A stretch of DNA of 55,352 nt from Bacteroides sp. 519 (GCF_010500955.1 NZ_QVMJ01000027.1:1-55352), one strand, 5' to 3'. Counted from the first letter of the stretch, positions 17,346 through 26,121 are shown. Translations and numbers: made by a program. Notes: generated by a model not told the origin, from the sequence alone.

Positions 17346-18469
17346 GATTGATCTTGAGAATTTACTAATTGCATCATTTCTCTAAAAACATCTGAAGATA
17401 TATAACCTGTCCCCATAAGTTCTTTCTTCAAAAGATCCCCATTATCATTTAGGTAGATCTTATCCATAACTTGTTGCCCCCAAAGTAGAATCTGATTTAT
17501 GTATGGCGTTTTGATACCTAATATTTCGGCTACTGATTTTAGTATTAGTATACCAAAGGGAAAATCTTCAGTAAAATACCGGTTGTTTATATCTAAAATA
17601 AATCCTTCTGAAGCATGTTTCATAGGGGCCTTAATATTACTGAAAGCAGGTATAGACCTTATCTTTTGCGTGAGTGTACTAGCATTGGTACTATTATAAT
17701 GCTCTAATATTGTTGGAATTTTATCTTTATTGATGGGAAGTTTCTCTAGAATCGAATTGAATTCTTTATCACATGCAATGAGTAATTCAGAGGACTTATC
17801 ATTCCAGTCTGAATAGAATCCAGGAATGCTGTTGTAGATAGTATTTTTACTATTAAGGCCAAATAGAGCATATAATCTTGCTGGATGCAATAAAGGGTTA
17901 CTGTTTGTAAAACTAACTTCAAGGAAAGTTTCTGCCAATACAGTAGGTGTATCAAACATTTTTTCGACTTCTGTAATCAGTGTCTCAGGATGATCAATAT
18001 TTAAAGTTGCTAAACATAACTGTTTTTTATAGCCTAAAAGATTGGCAGAGGCACCATACTGGTCAATTCTACAGATAAAAGGGGTACGTTGAAAACCAAA
18101 TAGGGAAGTTTCTTTCTTCAAAACTTTATGGGCAATAAAAAAAAATCCGGTACTGGCAACAACGCTTCCAATGATCATTGAAGAGTTTAACCAAGGTTTT
18201 ATTTTAATTAAAGTAGTTTCAATTGCATATCCAGGCAAACAAAATAAAATGACATCACTGTTTTCTACTACATCTTGCGGGTTAGAGGATATGCAATGAA
18301 TTTGTCCCAGAAATTGCTTTTCAAAGCAATCATTTATTGATATTAAATTCGACCATTTTTCTGGTTTGCTTGTTAACAAATTAACTTTGTAATTAACTTT
18401 ACTACCAAGATATCCTGCAATAACATGACCTAAAGCACCACCACCACATATACATATTTGTTTGCTCAT
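17333..18469 (-). CDS. opine (octopine/nopaline) dehydrogenase-like protein
   Basis: 378 residues. The N-terminus has an NAD(P)-binding Rossmann motif (CICGGGALGHVIAGYLGS, 7-24), and the C-terminal half has the helical layout of the octopine/nopaline dehydrogenase family, including the HPARLYAL segment. Opine dehydrogenases reductively join an amino group to a 2-oxo acid. In a glycan cluster such an enzyme could make an N-(carboxyalkyl) amino substituent. It sits directly between the nucleotidyltransferase-PLP fusion (1-nt gap) and LicD (13-nt overlap), which points to a shared pathway. The substrate is not determined. Confidence 0.78.
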   Translation of the reverse strand: MSKQICICGGGALGHVIAGYLGSKVNYKVNLLTSKPEKWSNLISINDCFEKQFLGQIHCISSNPQDVVENSDVILFCLPGYAIETTLIKIKPWLNSSMIIGSVVASTGFFFIAHKVLKKETSLFGFQRTPFICRIDQYGASANLLGYKKQLCLATLNIDHPETLITEVEKMFDTPTVLAETFLEVSFTNSNPLLHPARLYALFGLNSKNTIYNSIPGFYSDWNDKSSELLIACDKEFNSILEKLPINKDKIPTILEHYNSTNASTLTQKIRSIPAFSNIKAPMKHASEGFILDINNRYFTEDFPFGILILKSVAEILGIKTPYINQILLWGQQVMDKIYLNDNGDLLKKELMGTGYISSDVFREMMQLVNSQDQSCKN

Positions 18470-18470
18470 A

Positions 18471-20282
18471 TTATTCCCCTATTTCTTTTAGTGCCTTAAC
18501 TATTAAATCATTATCAGCTTGATTTCGAATAGCTATTCGTATATAACTCCTGTTATTAAAGCCTGCTTTTTTGCTACAATCCTTAATCAAAATATTATAT
18601 TTCTTTAATAGGATAAGAGATAACTCACTAGAAGAAAAACGGGCTATTATTTCACATAAAAAGAAATTTGCTTGTGAAGGTATTACTCTCAGATAGCTGA
18701 TCTCTTTTAAATTAGTAAAAAAACGCTCTCGTTCATTGATGAATGTTTTACAAGCATTTTTGTAGTCGGTATCATATTTATTATATATTTGCATGTAAAA
18801 TTCGGCGAAAGAGTTTATGTTCCAAATAGATAATGATTTCCGGATCATAGTAATCAGTGGAATACATGCACTTGCCATCAGGCCTAACCTTAGGCCAGGT
18901 ACTCCATAAGACTTTGAAATACTTTTAATTACGACCAAGTTCTGATATTTTTCTAAAATGTCATTAGTTATCAATGTGTTCTGGTAGCTTTCGGCGGAAA
19001 AATCAACAAACGATTCATCAATGATTAAAAGAATGTTTTGCTTCTGAGCCCAATTTGCAAGAATGAATAGGTCTGGTTTTTCTATAAAATTTCCTGAAGG
19101 ATTATCTGGATTAATGAGTAACATGACAGAAAGCTTCTTGTTGTCAAAATAGTTTATAAGATCTTGTGCCGAATAAGTGAAACCATTATTCGATGGCAAG
19201 TATTCTATGATTCTTTCGGGGCTTATACGATTGGGGTACTCTTCGAATGTTGGGTATGTAATCCCAATGTTACCTTCAACTGTTGCCATTAAATCTTTAA
19301 TCAATTCTGCCGCACCATTTCCTATGGTTATGTATTCGGGTTTGATACCCAAATTTCTTGCCATTAACAAACTGTTCACAGATATCCCTGATGGATATTC
19401 ACTTAAAAGGATATCAAAATTTGATTTGATTTCCTCTTTCATCCGCTTAGGTGGGAAATAGGGATTTACCAAATAACAAAAGTCTTTCAAAAAAGGAAAT
19501 CGCCAATATCCACCAAATCTTTTATGATATAATTCCAGACTGTTATTTTCTGCAAAAATAGTCTCTGCAATGTCAAGATCTAATATGTCATCAATTTCAT
19601 ACCAAGATTCTTTGTCTAATATAAGAGCTTTCAGCTCACAGTTATCCAAAAGAGTAATTACTCGCAGAACCTGTTCGTAATATTCATTATTACCTAAAGC
19701 TTTACTGTATGCTTCCAAAAAAGGCACATAACTATTATTGCTAAATGCTTTACTGAATTTGTAGATATTTACAGTTTTATAATAGGTATCTGCATCTTTG
19801 TAGCTGAATGCTTTATCCGGAATGAAATTTACAATATCATTCGTTTCATTTATCTGAACCATTGTTCCATTCATCCATGGTTTATACTTTGCTACCACAA
19901 CTAAATTTGGAAATGTATCAGCTAACACTCTGTGAAAGATAGATGCATCAAAAATAAGGTCTGATTCAATCAATAATGTATCATCTTCTTGCAATTGTTT
20001 TTTCGCCAAATAAAGAGAGTATATATTATTTGTCTTATCATATATTGGATTTTCTATATATTGAATGGGTGTATCATGAATGGTAAACCCTACATGTTCT
20101 TTTAATTTTTCGCCTTTATATCCTATAACAATAATAATCCGGCGAAGTTTTAATTCTGATAATTGCTGTAGCAAGCGATCAATCAAATAAACATCATTGA
20201 CTTTGATCATACATTTTGTATTCTCTTTGGTCAATTCGCCAAGGCGTTTCCCCATTCCTGCTGCTAAAATAATTGCTTGCAT
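18471..20282 (-). CDS. nucleotidyltransferase fused to a PLP-dependent aminotransferase/decarboxylase-like enzyme
   Basis: A 603-residue two-domain protein. Residues 1 to about 245 are a nucleotidyltransferase (AIILAAGMGKRLGELTKENT, the LicC/GlmU-type NTP site; IESDLIF as the metal Asp). From about 250 to the end is a fold-type I PLP enzyme of the HisC/CobD group: GNGAAELIKDLM, LINPDNPSGN, IDESFVDFS, and the PLP-lysine motif SISKSYGVPGLRLGL. CobD-like enzymes can decarboxylate phospho-amino acids; a relative in Campylobacter capsule synthesis makes ethanolamine phosphate from phosphoserine. The fusion may therefore make and then CDP-activate an amino-alcohol phosphate. Transaminase activity is the alternative. 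Confidence 0.88.
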   Translation of the reverse strand: MQAIILAAGMGKRLGELTKENTKCMIKVNDVYLIDRLLQQLSELKLRRIIIVIGYKGEKLKEHVGFTIHDTPIQYIENPIYDKTNNIYSLYLAKKQLQEDDTLLIESDLIFDASIFHRVLADTFPNLVVVAKYKPWMNGTMVQINETNDIVNFIPDKAFSYKDADTYYKTVNIYKFSKAFSNNSYVPFLEAYSKALGNNEYYEQVLRVITLLDNCELKALILDKESWYEIDDILDLDIAETIFAENNSLELYHKRFGGYWRFPFLKDFCYLVNPYFPPKRMKEEIKSNFDILLSEYPSGISVNSLLMARNLGIKPEYITIGNGAAELIKDLMATVEGNIGITYPTFEEYPNRISPERIIEYLPSNNGFTYSAQDLINYFDNKKLSVMLLINPDNPSGNFIEKPDLFILANWAQKQNILLIIDESFVDFSAESYQNTLITNDILEKYQNLVVIKSISKSYGVPGLRLGLMASACIPLITMIRKSLSIWNINSFAEFYMQIYNKYDTDYKNACKTFINERERFFTNLKEISYLRVIPSQANFFLCEIIARFSSSELSLILLKKYNILIKDCSKKAGFNNRSYIRIAIRNQADNDLIVKALKEIGE

Positions 20283-20332
20283 ATTTTATATATTATACAA
20301 TGTAATAAACAAAGATATGATTTTTTATGCAA

Positions 20333-21166
20333 CTACCTTTGCTGCTTTTGAATCATCTCACATTTTATATTTCCAATATAGGCTGCTGCTTCAGAATATG
20401 AACTTTGGAAAGAACCCAAAATATGACTTGTTCTTGAAAGCAGATATAATTCAACAACCGCATGTTGTATGCCCAATGGATTATTGCGTTCAACTTTCTT
20501 GGTAGAAGTTATAACTCTTTCACCAAATATTTGCTGCAATAGGGATTTATCTTCTTGGGAATCAGTGGCCAGATAGAAAGTTGTTTCAGGGTTCTTTTCT
20601 ATTTCCTCATTCATGCGTTGAATAAATTGTTCTGTTGGGCTTTGGTCGATGCTTATAGCATTGTCTGTACGACGTATATGTATACCTATAGTTGCAGGGG
20701 TGAATTTTTCTGCTATTTCTTCTATTTGCAACAACAATTCGGGTTGAGGTACGAATAATTTGTATGATTCTGTGTTGGGTGTTGAATGAAAATGCACCCA
20801 ACTGGCTATATAACAGTTCTTCTTACCCACTGTCCATTGTTTAAAGTCAAATCCTTCTCGTTTTAATCGAGTTGAATCTTTTTCATAAATGCGGGCATCA
20901 TACTTTAGGGTCTGAAAGATTTTTGGTAGATGAAAGTTTCTTCTACGTGGGCGGTCGCGTAAAATTAAATCAACAATGGTTGCTTCTTTTAATGTAACTC
21001 CTGGTAGATTAAGAGGCTGAAACAACTGATCGAAGCGGCATTTTAATGCCCAATCGCGATACCAAATAATGTGTAACCTGGACTGAGTATCCTGTGCTAA
21101 AGCAATAGCCGCAAGTACTGCTCTCATTCTATTTGCCAGTCCGCCCACAGGTACAAAAGTTATCAT
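20333..21166 (-). CDS. fucosyltransferase-like GT-B enzyme
   Basis: 277 residues. It begins VPVGGLANRMRAVLAAIALA, like the GGLGNR start of several fucosyltransferase families, and later has IGIHIRRTDN (about 172-181), the HxRRxD donor-binding motif shared by NodZ, FUT8 and protein O-fucosyltransferases. It likely adds a deoxyhexose from a GDP donor; a manC gene for GDP-mannose, precursor of GDP-fucose, lies at 26.1 kb. Its start overlaps the flippase gene by 4 nt. Donor identity is inferred. Confidence 0.75.
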   Translation of the reverse strand: MITFVPVGGLANRMRAVLAAIALAQDTQSRLHIIWYRDWALKCRFDQLFQPLNLPGVTLKEATIVDLILRDRPRRRNFHLPKIFQTLKYDARIYEKDSTRLKREGFDFKQWTVGKKNCYIASWVHFHSTPNTESYKLFVPQPELLLQIEEIAEKFTPATIGIHIRRTDNAISIDQSPTEQFIQRMNEEIEKNPETTFYLATDSQEDKSLLQQIFGERVITSTKKVERNNPLGIQHAVVELYLLSRTSHILGSFQSSYSEAAAYIGNIKCEMIQKQQR

Positions 21167-22602
21167 ATTGTTCTTTGCTTTAAAAATGTTAGACTTTCCC
21201 TAAATACTTTTGCACGGGTTATCCATAAAATAATAACATACAGAATTGCAGTAAGAAGTATTTTTCCAACAAAACGTATATACAAATTATTAATCTCTTT
21301 TAATAAGAAATATGAAATTAAAATAGAGGTTATTGTAATTACCAAAAATGGGAGAATATCTTTTAAAGCATTCAACAGAGATATTTTTATTTCCTTCCAT
21401 AAAAAATAATGCCATACAAGCACCCAGCAAATATTTATGATAACATAGCCTATAAACATTGCCCGCATCCCGAATGAATGAGTTATCAACATTGAAACCA
21501 GTAAGGAAAGACATAATGTAATGTTACACCACATATATACATTGGATTTTCCCCGGCTTATAAGTAAATTAGAATAAAGACGGATAATTGGAATAAATGC
21601 CCCACTTATACAAAGCAGTTGAAGTATTTCCACAGCAGGTAGCCATTTTTCTGTAATGGTTATAACAATCAATTCATAGGAAACAAATGATATTCCAAGC
21701 ATAACTGGGAAAGCTATAAATGAAGTGAACCGTAACAATTTACGAAACACATTTTGCTGTCGTAATACGTCATCGTTTATTTTAGCAAGAACAGGTTGCG
21801 ATACATTATGTAGAGTATCGCTCACCAAAGAATACCCCATATAATTCCATTTGTTGGCTTGTGTATAATTACCAACATCTGCTTTTGTGTAAAATTTGCC
21901 CAATAAGATAGAGAACAAATTATTGTTTAGATGAATAAATAAATTTGTTATCAGAAGTTTACTACTGAAACCAATCATTTGTTTCAGTGGAGTAAAATCC
22001 AATTTAAAGGTGGGCCGCCATGGCGAAAAATACCAATAGCAAGAAACGACACAAGTTATATATACAATATTTTGAGTTGCAATGCCCCAATATGAGAATC
22101 CATTATATGCTAACACAATACCAATAATCCCTGAAATGGCAAGACTTACCATTAACGATATTGATTTCTGCTTTATCATCAAATTACGAAAAAAATAAGA
22201 GTTTTGTACAACTCCAAAACTTGATATTAAGAATCCAAGAAAACTATAACGAGCCAAAGAGGTCAGTTCCGGAATCTTATAAAAAACGGCTATAAGCGGC
22301 GAAATAAGGAAAAGAACAATATATAAAAGGCTACCTATTATAATATTAAACCAGAAAACAGCATTATAATCATTGTGACTTACTTCTTTTTTATTTGCTA
22401 TAGCTGCCGTTAAACCGCTTTCTTGAATAGTACTGCTCAACAGTGAAAAAATAGCTAACATACCTACCATGCCATAATCGTTGGCATTCAAGATACGTGC
22501 CAGAAAAACTCCAAAGACCAGATTAAGCAACTGTAACACACCATTACTAATCCCTCCCCAAAACAGGCCTTTAGCTGTTTTTTCTTTTAATGTACCTGAC
22601 AT
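21163..22602 (-). CDS. Wzx-type oligosaccharide flippase
   Basis: Moves lipid-linked oligosaccharide units across the inner membrane. 479 residues with about 12-14 hydrophobic segments and the polysaccharide-transporter/MATE-type start KEKTAKGLFWGGISNGVLQL and ARILNANDYGMVGMLAIFSL. The long form resembles the WzxC branch. It overlaps both neighbours by 1-4 nt, so translation is coupled. No Wzy polymerase is in this cluster. Confidence 0.92.
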   Translation of the reverse strand: MSGTLKEKTAKGLFWGGISNGVLQLLNLVFGVFLARILNANDYGMVGMLAIFSLLSSTIQESGLTAAIANKKEVSHNDYNAVFWFNIIIGSLLYIVLFLISPLIAVFYKIPELTSLARYSFLGFLISSFGVVQNSYFFRNLMIKQKSISLMVSLAISGIIGIVLAYNGFSYWGIATQNIVYITCVVSCYWYFSPWRPTFKLDFTPLKQMIGFSSKLLITNLFIHLNNNLFSILLGKFYTKADVGNYTQANKWNYMGYSLVSDTLHNVSQPVLAKINDDVLRQQNVFRKLLRFTSFIAFPVMLGISFVSYELIVITITEKWLPAVEILQLLCISGAFIPIIRLYSNLLISRGKSNVYMWCNITLCLSLLVSMLITHSFGMRAMFIGYVIINICWVLVWHYFLWKEIKISLLNALKDILPFLVITITSILISYFLLKEINNLYIRFVGKILLTAILYVIILWITRAKVFRESLTFLKQRTI

Positions 22603-23237
22603 TAGTTATTTAATAATTCAATTATTATTATGTTATTTCTTACGTTAAAAGTGTAATTTCGTCGCGAGTTGTCAAAATAAGTTTTAAGTTCATCAACAGT
22701 AGGATAGTCATTCTCACCCACAAAACAGTGTGCATCATCTATTAACATTACATGTTTTTGTGGGGAAGAAACAACAGCATCTATTTCTGCAAAGATTGGA
22801 CATTCAAGTTCCCCTTTAGCTGTTAGGCCTCCTGAGTAATGTCCATCCAGCCAGAAAATTGCAGCAGTATCTAATTTAGAAACAACTTCCTTCAACATCA
22901 GGGCCGAATCACCATGATATAAATGAATTTGCGAATAACGTTTAAATCGTTTAACTGCCTTTTTATAATAATAATTGGATAACTCAATACTATAAATCTC
23001 AGAAAAATAAGGCATTTGCACAAACACCATTTCTCCTGTATATGTGCCCGTCTCTACCAGTATTTTAGAATTGTTTTTTTGCTGGTACTCCCTTATCATC
23101 ATTCTTTTTGCAGCATGAACTGGTGGAATAGGCTTACCTGCTTTCACCCATTTATTAAAATCCCTTTTAGTTTCAATCTCTTTTAATGATGTTAAAAGAA
23201 AATCAGGAATAAATTTTCTTAATCGTATTTTATTCAT
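22602..23237 (-). CDS. class I SAM-methyltransferase-like protein
   Basis: 211 residues. LVETGTYTGEMV (about 60-71) is a motif I glycine loop for S-adenosylmethionine, followed by the acidic strand end IYSIELS and FWLDGHYSGG and MLIDDAHCF, as in the Methyltransf_24/FkbM-like group. It is the first gene of the glycan operon, sharing one base with the flippase gene, so it may methylate a sugar. A different transferase activity cannot be excluded. Confidence 0.75.
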   Translation of the reverse strand: MNKIRLRKFIPDFLLTSLKEIETKRDFNKWVKAGKPIPPVHAAKRMMIREYQQKNNSKILVETGTYTGEMVFVQMPYFSEIYSIELSNYYYKKAVKRFKRYSQIHLYHGDSALMLKEVVSKLDTAAIFWLDGHYSGGLTAKGELECPIFAEIDAVVSSPQKHVMLIDDAHCFVGENDYPTVDELKTYFDNSRRNYTFNVRNNIIIIELLNN

Positions 23238-23280
23238 TTCATATCAAGTTATTTGTTTCCATATTTTACAATTCGGTCAT

Positions 23281-23807
23281 TTACTCCAACCTCAAAACAG
23301 CCTTATACACTTTTGTATACGACTGCCCTTCTTTATATCTTTCAGCCCTAACAAGAGCTTTTTCTAGGTTTTCACTCATATTTAAGCGTTCCACCCAAGA
23401 TGAATTTTTAAGATACTTCTCAGATTTGTCATAATCAGAAATATGTTTCTTCAAATGCTTAACAGTGTCATTACTATTTGTGTGTGCTGGACAAGTGTCT
23501 TCGTAATGAAGAATAAACCAATACTCAATACATTGCAAACTATCGCATATAAGTACTCTATTATCGTTGAGATATTTCTCCTTTAGTTTCTTTAAACGCA
23601 GGTTCTCAGCCTCATTCCTTTTTGATACACATTACTCTTACCCGAAGCATTTGCTCCATAAAGAATCCCTAGCTTTAGAAGTTTTACATCAGGTTCAATT
23701 TTTACAACATGAAATTCTTCTAAAGCTGAATCATTGTCTGCCTCAAAACGTAATGTGGTTTCTTTCTTAAATGAGAAAAAATTCTTAAATGTGATTTCGG
23801 CTATCAT
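23281..23807 (-). pseudogene. fused remnant of an RloA-RloB type defence locus
   Basis: The right part (23807 down to about 23620) encodes the start of an AAA ATPase: MIAEITFKNFFSFKKETTLR and the Walker A motif GANASGKSN. Right after Walker A the reading changes frame and continues as the C-terminal part of an RloB-like protein (KYLNDNRVLICDS, CIEYWFILHYEDT), ending at 23281. The ATPase core and the RloB N-terminus are missing, so one deletion has joined the two genes. A TATATTTG promoter box still precedes it (23826-23833). RloAB pairs are associated with restriction or abortive-infection loci; this copy cannot be functional. Confidence 0.75.
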
Positions 23808-23825
23808 AATGTTGTAATATGTACC

Positions 23826-23833
23826 GCAAATAT
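23826..23833 (-). promoter_or_regulatory. -7 box of the RloA remnant
   Basis: Minus strand TATATTTG, 19 nt before the ATG at 23807. The palindrome array B lies 57 bp further upstream. Confidence 0.5.
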
Positions 23834-23890
23834 ACAAATAAACTTTTGCTTTTCGTTCAGGTAAGTGTTGAAGGATTTAAAAACAACAAC

Positions 23891-23993
23891 ACTGGTTACC
23901 ACTACCGCCTCACTGGTTACCACGGATATCTGTAGTGGTAACCACCAGCAGTACCAATGGTAACCACTGGCACCTGTAGTGGTAACCACTTTT
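23891..23993. repeat. array of five AGTGGTNACCACT palindromes, 22-bp period
   Basis: Near-palindromes centred on GGTTACC or GGTAACC begin at 23894, 23915, 23937, 23959 and 23981, that is every 21-22 bp. The full unit is close to AGTGGTNACCACT; the first two have T at the centre and the last three have A. The 8-11 nt between units are not conserved. It fills part of the 302-bp gap between the RloA remnant and rpsO. Confidence 0.9.
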
Positions 23994-24045
23994 TGAGTTC
24001 ATCAGTATGTGTTCTTGCTATTAATGTAGACTGTCAGATACAACA

Positions 24046-24077
24046 AAGGCTGTCCAAAACTAATTGGACAGCCTTTC
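24046..24077. terminator. hairpin downstream of rpsO
   Basis: Perfect 11-bp stem (24046-24056 with 24067-24077). A T-rich run follows on the plus strand, but only a weak one on the minus strand, so its role as the rpsO terminator is uncertain. Confidence 0.5.
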
Positions 24078-24109
24078 GTCTTAATTTTTTTCTTTAAGGA
24101 AGCAATTTC

Positions 24110-24379
24110 TTACTTTCTCAAGCCAAGTTCCTTAACAATTGCACGATATCTTTCGATATCATTGTTTTTAAGATAGTTAAGCAATCCACGACGCTTACCT
24201 ACCAACATTGTTAAAGCTCTTTCAGTGCTATAATCTTTTCTGTTGAGCTTCATGTGCTCAGTCAGGTGAGAAATACGGTATGAAAACAAAGCTATCTGCG
24301 CCTCAGGTGAGCCAGTATCAGAGTTAGACTTTCCGTACTTTTCAAAGATTTCTTTTTTCTTAGCTGCATCTAAATACAT
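24110..24379 (-). CDS. rpsO: 30S ribosomal protein S15
   Basis: Primary 16S rRNA-binding protein of the small-subunit platform. 89 residues from the ATG at 24379: MYLDAAKKKEIFEKYG, TGSPEAQIALFSYRISHLTE, and LVGKRRGLLNYLKNNDIERY are the conserved S15 segments. An upstream ATG would add 15 residues not found in S15 and is rejected. A TATCTTTG box at 24422-24429 precedes it. It is a single-gene unit here, with no pnp gene next to it in the window. Confidence 0.98.
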   Translation of the reverse strand: MYLDAAKKKEIFEKYGKSNSDTGSPEAQIALFSYRISHLTEHMKLNRKDYSTERALTMLVGKRRGLLNYLKNNDIERYRAIVKELGLRK

Positions 24380-24421
24380 AATTCTTAGATCTTTAAATAT
24401 ATAAAATGTTCTTAGAGGCGG

Positions 24422-24429
24422 CAAAGATA
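24422..24429 (-). promoter_or_regulatory. -7 box for rpsO
   Basis: Minus strand TATCTTTG, 43 nt before the ATG at 24379. Confidence 0.6.
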
Positions 24430-24482
24430 GATAATAATTATGAATTATGAATTATGAATCGTGAATTTATTTGGTTAATTGT

Positions 24483-24490
24483 TATATTTG
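24483..24490 (+). promoter_or_regulatory. -7 box for the 162-residue orphan gene
   Basis: TATATTTG, 29 nt before the ATG at 24519, in the divergent spacer with rpsO. Confidence 0.55.
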
Positions 24491-24518
24491 CATAACTTGA
24501 GTTATTTATGATTCAGCT

Positions 24519-25007
24519 ATGCAATTTGAACCTACATATAATTATAGTCAAACTGACCTGCGTAAAGAAGAAAATCTACTCTTATGGAAATTTGGCGAGT
24601 TAATAAAAAGTCTTATTACCATAGCTAGTAATGCCGATAAGCAAAAATACATCATTGGAATGGGTGCTGCGGCAGATGAAATGGCTTTAGACTTCGATTT
24701 TTATTTTACACACTCCTACAAACAATACTTAGATAATGAATTGTTAAATGAAGATGTTCTCAATGAACTAATGTTGCTTGATGATCTTTTTGAACAGTAT
24801 AGTGGGGATAAAAATCCCGACTTCTGGGACGACTCATTATTAGACACCAATAATGATTGGAATATTGTAAGAAAGAAAGCCCGGAAAATATTAGAAATGA
24901 TGGGTTGGGACAATTTAGATATTGAATGCGAACACACTAATATTTATAAAGGTAAACGCATTGTTGGACAACAAACAAGGACTCAATTGGTTAAAAAGAA
25001 AGTTTGA
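24519..25007 (+). CDS. uncharacterised acidic protein
   Basis: I do not recognise this 162-residue protein. It is rich in acidic and aromatic residues, has no signal or membrane segment and no cysteine motif; a helical first half (LRKEENLLLWKFGELIKSLI) is followed by a DDLFEQYSGDKNPDFWDDS segment and a basic end. It has its own promoter box and ends 6 bp from the stop of the convergent Fic gene. Probably cytoplasmic; function unknown. Confidence 0.65.
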   Translation: MQFEPTYNYSQTDLRKEENLLLWKFGELIKSLITIASNADKQKYIIGMGAAADEMALDFDFYFTHSYKQYLDNELLNEDVLNELMLLDDLFEQYSGDKNPDFWDDSLLDTNNDWNIVRKKARKILEMMGWDNLDIECEHTNIYKGKRIVGQQTRTQLVKKKV

Positions 25008-25012
25008 CGGAT

Positions 25013-25822
25013 TTAAAACATAAAGCTAAATCCTCTCTTCTGTGAAGTATTGAAATGTTCAATCTCCAATGCGAGAGATTTCTTTAATTGACCAGCCATA
25101 AACGACAAGAAAGGGAGGTTGTTATCCTCATCCTGCGACTGGCGCAAGGCAATGATATATTCATCCCTATCTTCCTTAAATATCTTGGTTGGAAAAAGAT
25201 GGTAGCAGAATTGGATATAATTCATCAGCAAGCGGGCAGTTCTTCCGTTGCCATCTACCCACGGATGAATAGTTACTAGATTTAAATGGGCATTGAAGCT
25301 AAGTTCATATTGATCCCGGATGATAGATGCTATGCTGATACGCTCTTGCAGTTGACCGCATAGTTCAGTAACCTTAGCAGGTACTTTTTGATAATTCATA
25401 TAAGAATGTCCGCCAACGCCTGCTGTAACGCCACATAAACGGTATTCGCCTTTAGAAGAATCGAAAGAACCACCCATTACGCTGTGTGCACTGCCGGTAG
25501 TACGCATCAGTGTAGCATTCAGCTTTTGCAAGAATGCAGGAGTGATCGAAACAGAATGCGAAGCTTCTTCCTTAGCAAGGTCATACGCTTGCTTCAGGTC
25601 CTCATTCATCAAGTGGTGAACAAGTGGTTTGCCACCAGCTACCACTCCTTCATCAAACAAGAGTTGGGTTTCTATCTCTGTCAGTGTAGAGCCTTCAATG
25701 GCTGTGGAATGGGTAATAAGAGAATAGAGGTAGTACTTTTCGTAATCCACCGCTTCGCTGATTCCAAGTTCTTGAAACTTTTGGTGTAGTGCTTCTATTT
25801 CTTGCCAAACATTCTGTTCCAT
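25013..25822 (-). CDS. Fic-domain protein with N-terminal inhibitory helix
   Basis: Fic enzymes usually attach AMP from ATP to hydroxyl side chains of target proteins, and some remove it. 269 residues from the ATG at 25822: the catalytic motif HPWVDGNGRTAR (186-197) is complete with His186, and STAIEG (39-44) matches the class II inhibitory motif S/TxxxE(G/N), whose Glu43 blocks ATP binding in the same chain. The longer reading from 25969 runs back through the tRNA-Leu gene and is rejected. It lies between an orphan gene and tRNA-Leu with no antitoxin-like partner. The target is unknown. Confidence 0.92.
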   Translation of the reverse strand: MEQNVWQEIEALHQKFQELGISEAVDYEKYYLYSLITHSTAIEGSTLTEIETQLLFDEGVVAGGKPLVHHLMNEDLKQAYDLAKEEASHSVSITPAFLQKLNATLMRTTGSAHSVMGGSFDSSKGEYRLCGVTAGVGGHSYMNYQKVPAKVTELCGQLQERISIASIIRDQYELSFNAHLNLVTIHPWVDGNGRTARLLMNYIQFCYHLFPTKIFKEDRDEYIIALRQSQDEDNNLPFLSFMAGQLKKSLALEIEHFNTSQKRGFSFMF

Positions 25823-25852
25823 TGATTGCTGTTTAATAGGTTGGGTTATAAA

Positions 25853-25888
25853 CAAAAAAAGAGCACTGATTATCAGCGCTCTTTTTTG
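25853..25888. terminator. terminator after tRNA-Leu
   Basis: A 9-10 bp stem (GAGCACTGA with TCAGCGCTC, one mismatch) between an A run and a T run, immediately 3' of the tRNA-Leu gene on the minus strand and usable in both directions. Confidence 0.75.
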
Positions 25889-25891
25889 TTG

Positions 25892-25975
25892 TACCCAGAC
25901 CCGGGGTCGAACCGGGATGGAAGTGAATCCACTGGTGTTTGAGACCAGCGCGTCTACCGATTCCGCCATCTGGGC
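25892..25975 (-). tRNA. tRNA-Leu (anticodon CAA)
   Basis: An 84-nt class II tRNA on the minus strand: acceptor GCCCAGA with TCTGGGT (terminal G-U), D arm beginning GGCGGAATCGGTAGACGC, anticodon stem CTGGT/ACCAG with loop CTCAAAC (anticodon CAA), a long variable arm, and T loop TTCGACC. CCA is not encoded. A TATCTTTG box at 25988-25995 precedes it. Confidence 0.95.
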
Positions 25976-25987
25976 TTAATTGCGGTG

Positions 25988-25995
25988 CAAAGATA
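25988..25995 (-). promoter_or_regulatory. -7 box for tRNA-Leu
   Basis: Minus strand TATCTTTG, 12 nt before the tRNA 5' end. Confidence 0.6.
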
Positions 25996-26121
25996 TGTGT
26001 TTTTTTTAAAACCACAATACTTTAACCGAAAAAAAGTAAAAAAAGATAATAAGATAGAAAGGTGTTTCCTTATTCTTTAAATTAGTACTATTTTAGCGAA
26101 AACTTTAAAACAATCACTGAT

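Noticed and set aside
18471..20282. Phosphonate (aminoethylphosphonate) pathway
   Set aside because: Nucleotidyltransferase-aminotransferase fusions occur in phosphonate clusters, but no PEP mutase or phosphonopyruvate decarboxylase gene is in the window. It remains possible if those genes lie elsewhere.
24380..24424. 15-residue extension of S15
   Set aside because: S15 proteins begin MYLDAAKK-like, and the extension overlaps the promoter region.
25823..25969. 49-residue extension of the Fic protein
   Set aside because: It runs through the terminator and the tRNA-Leu gene; the ATG at 25822 is the plausible start.
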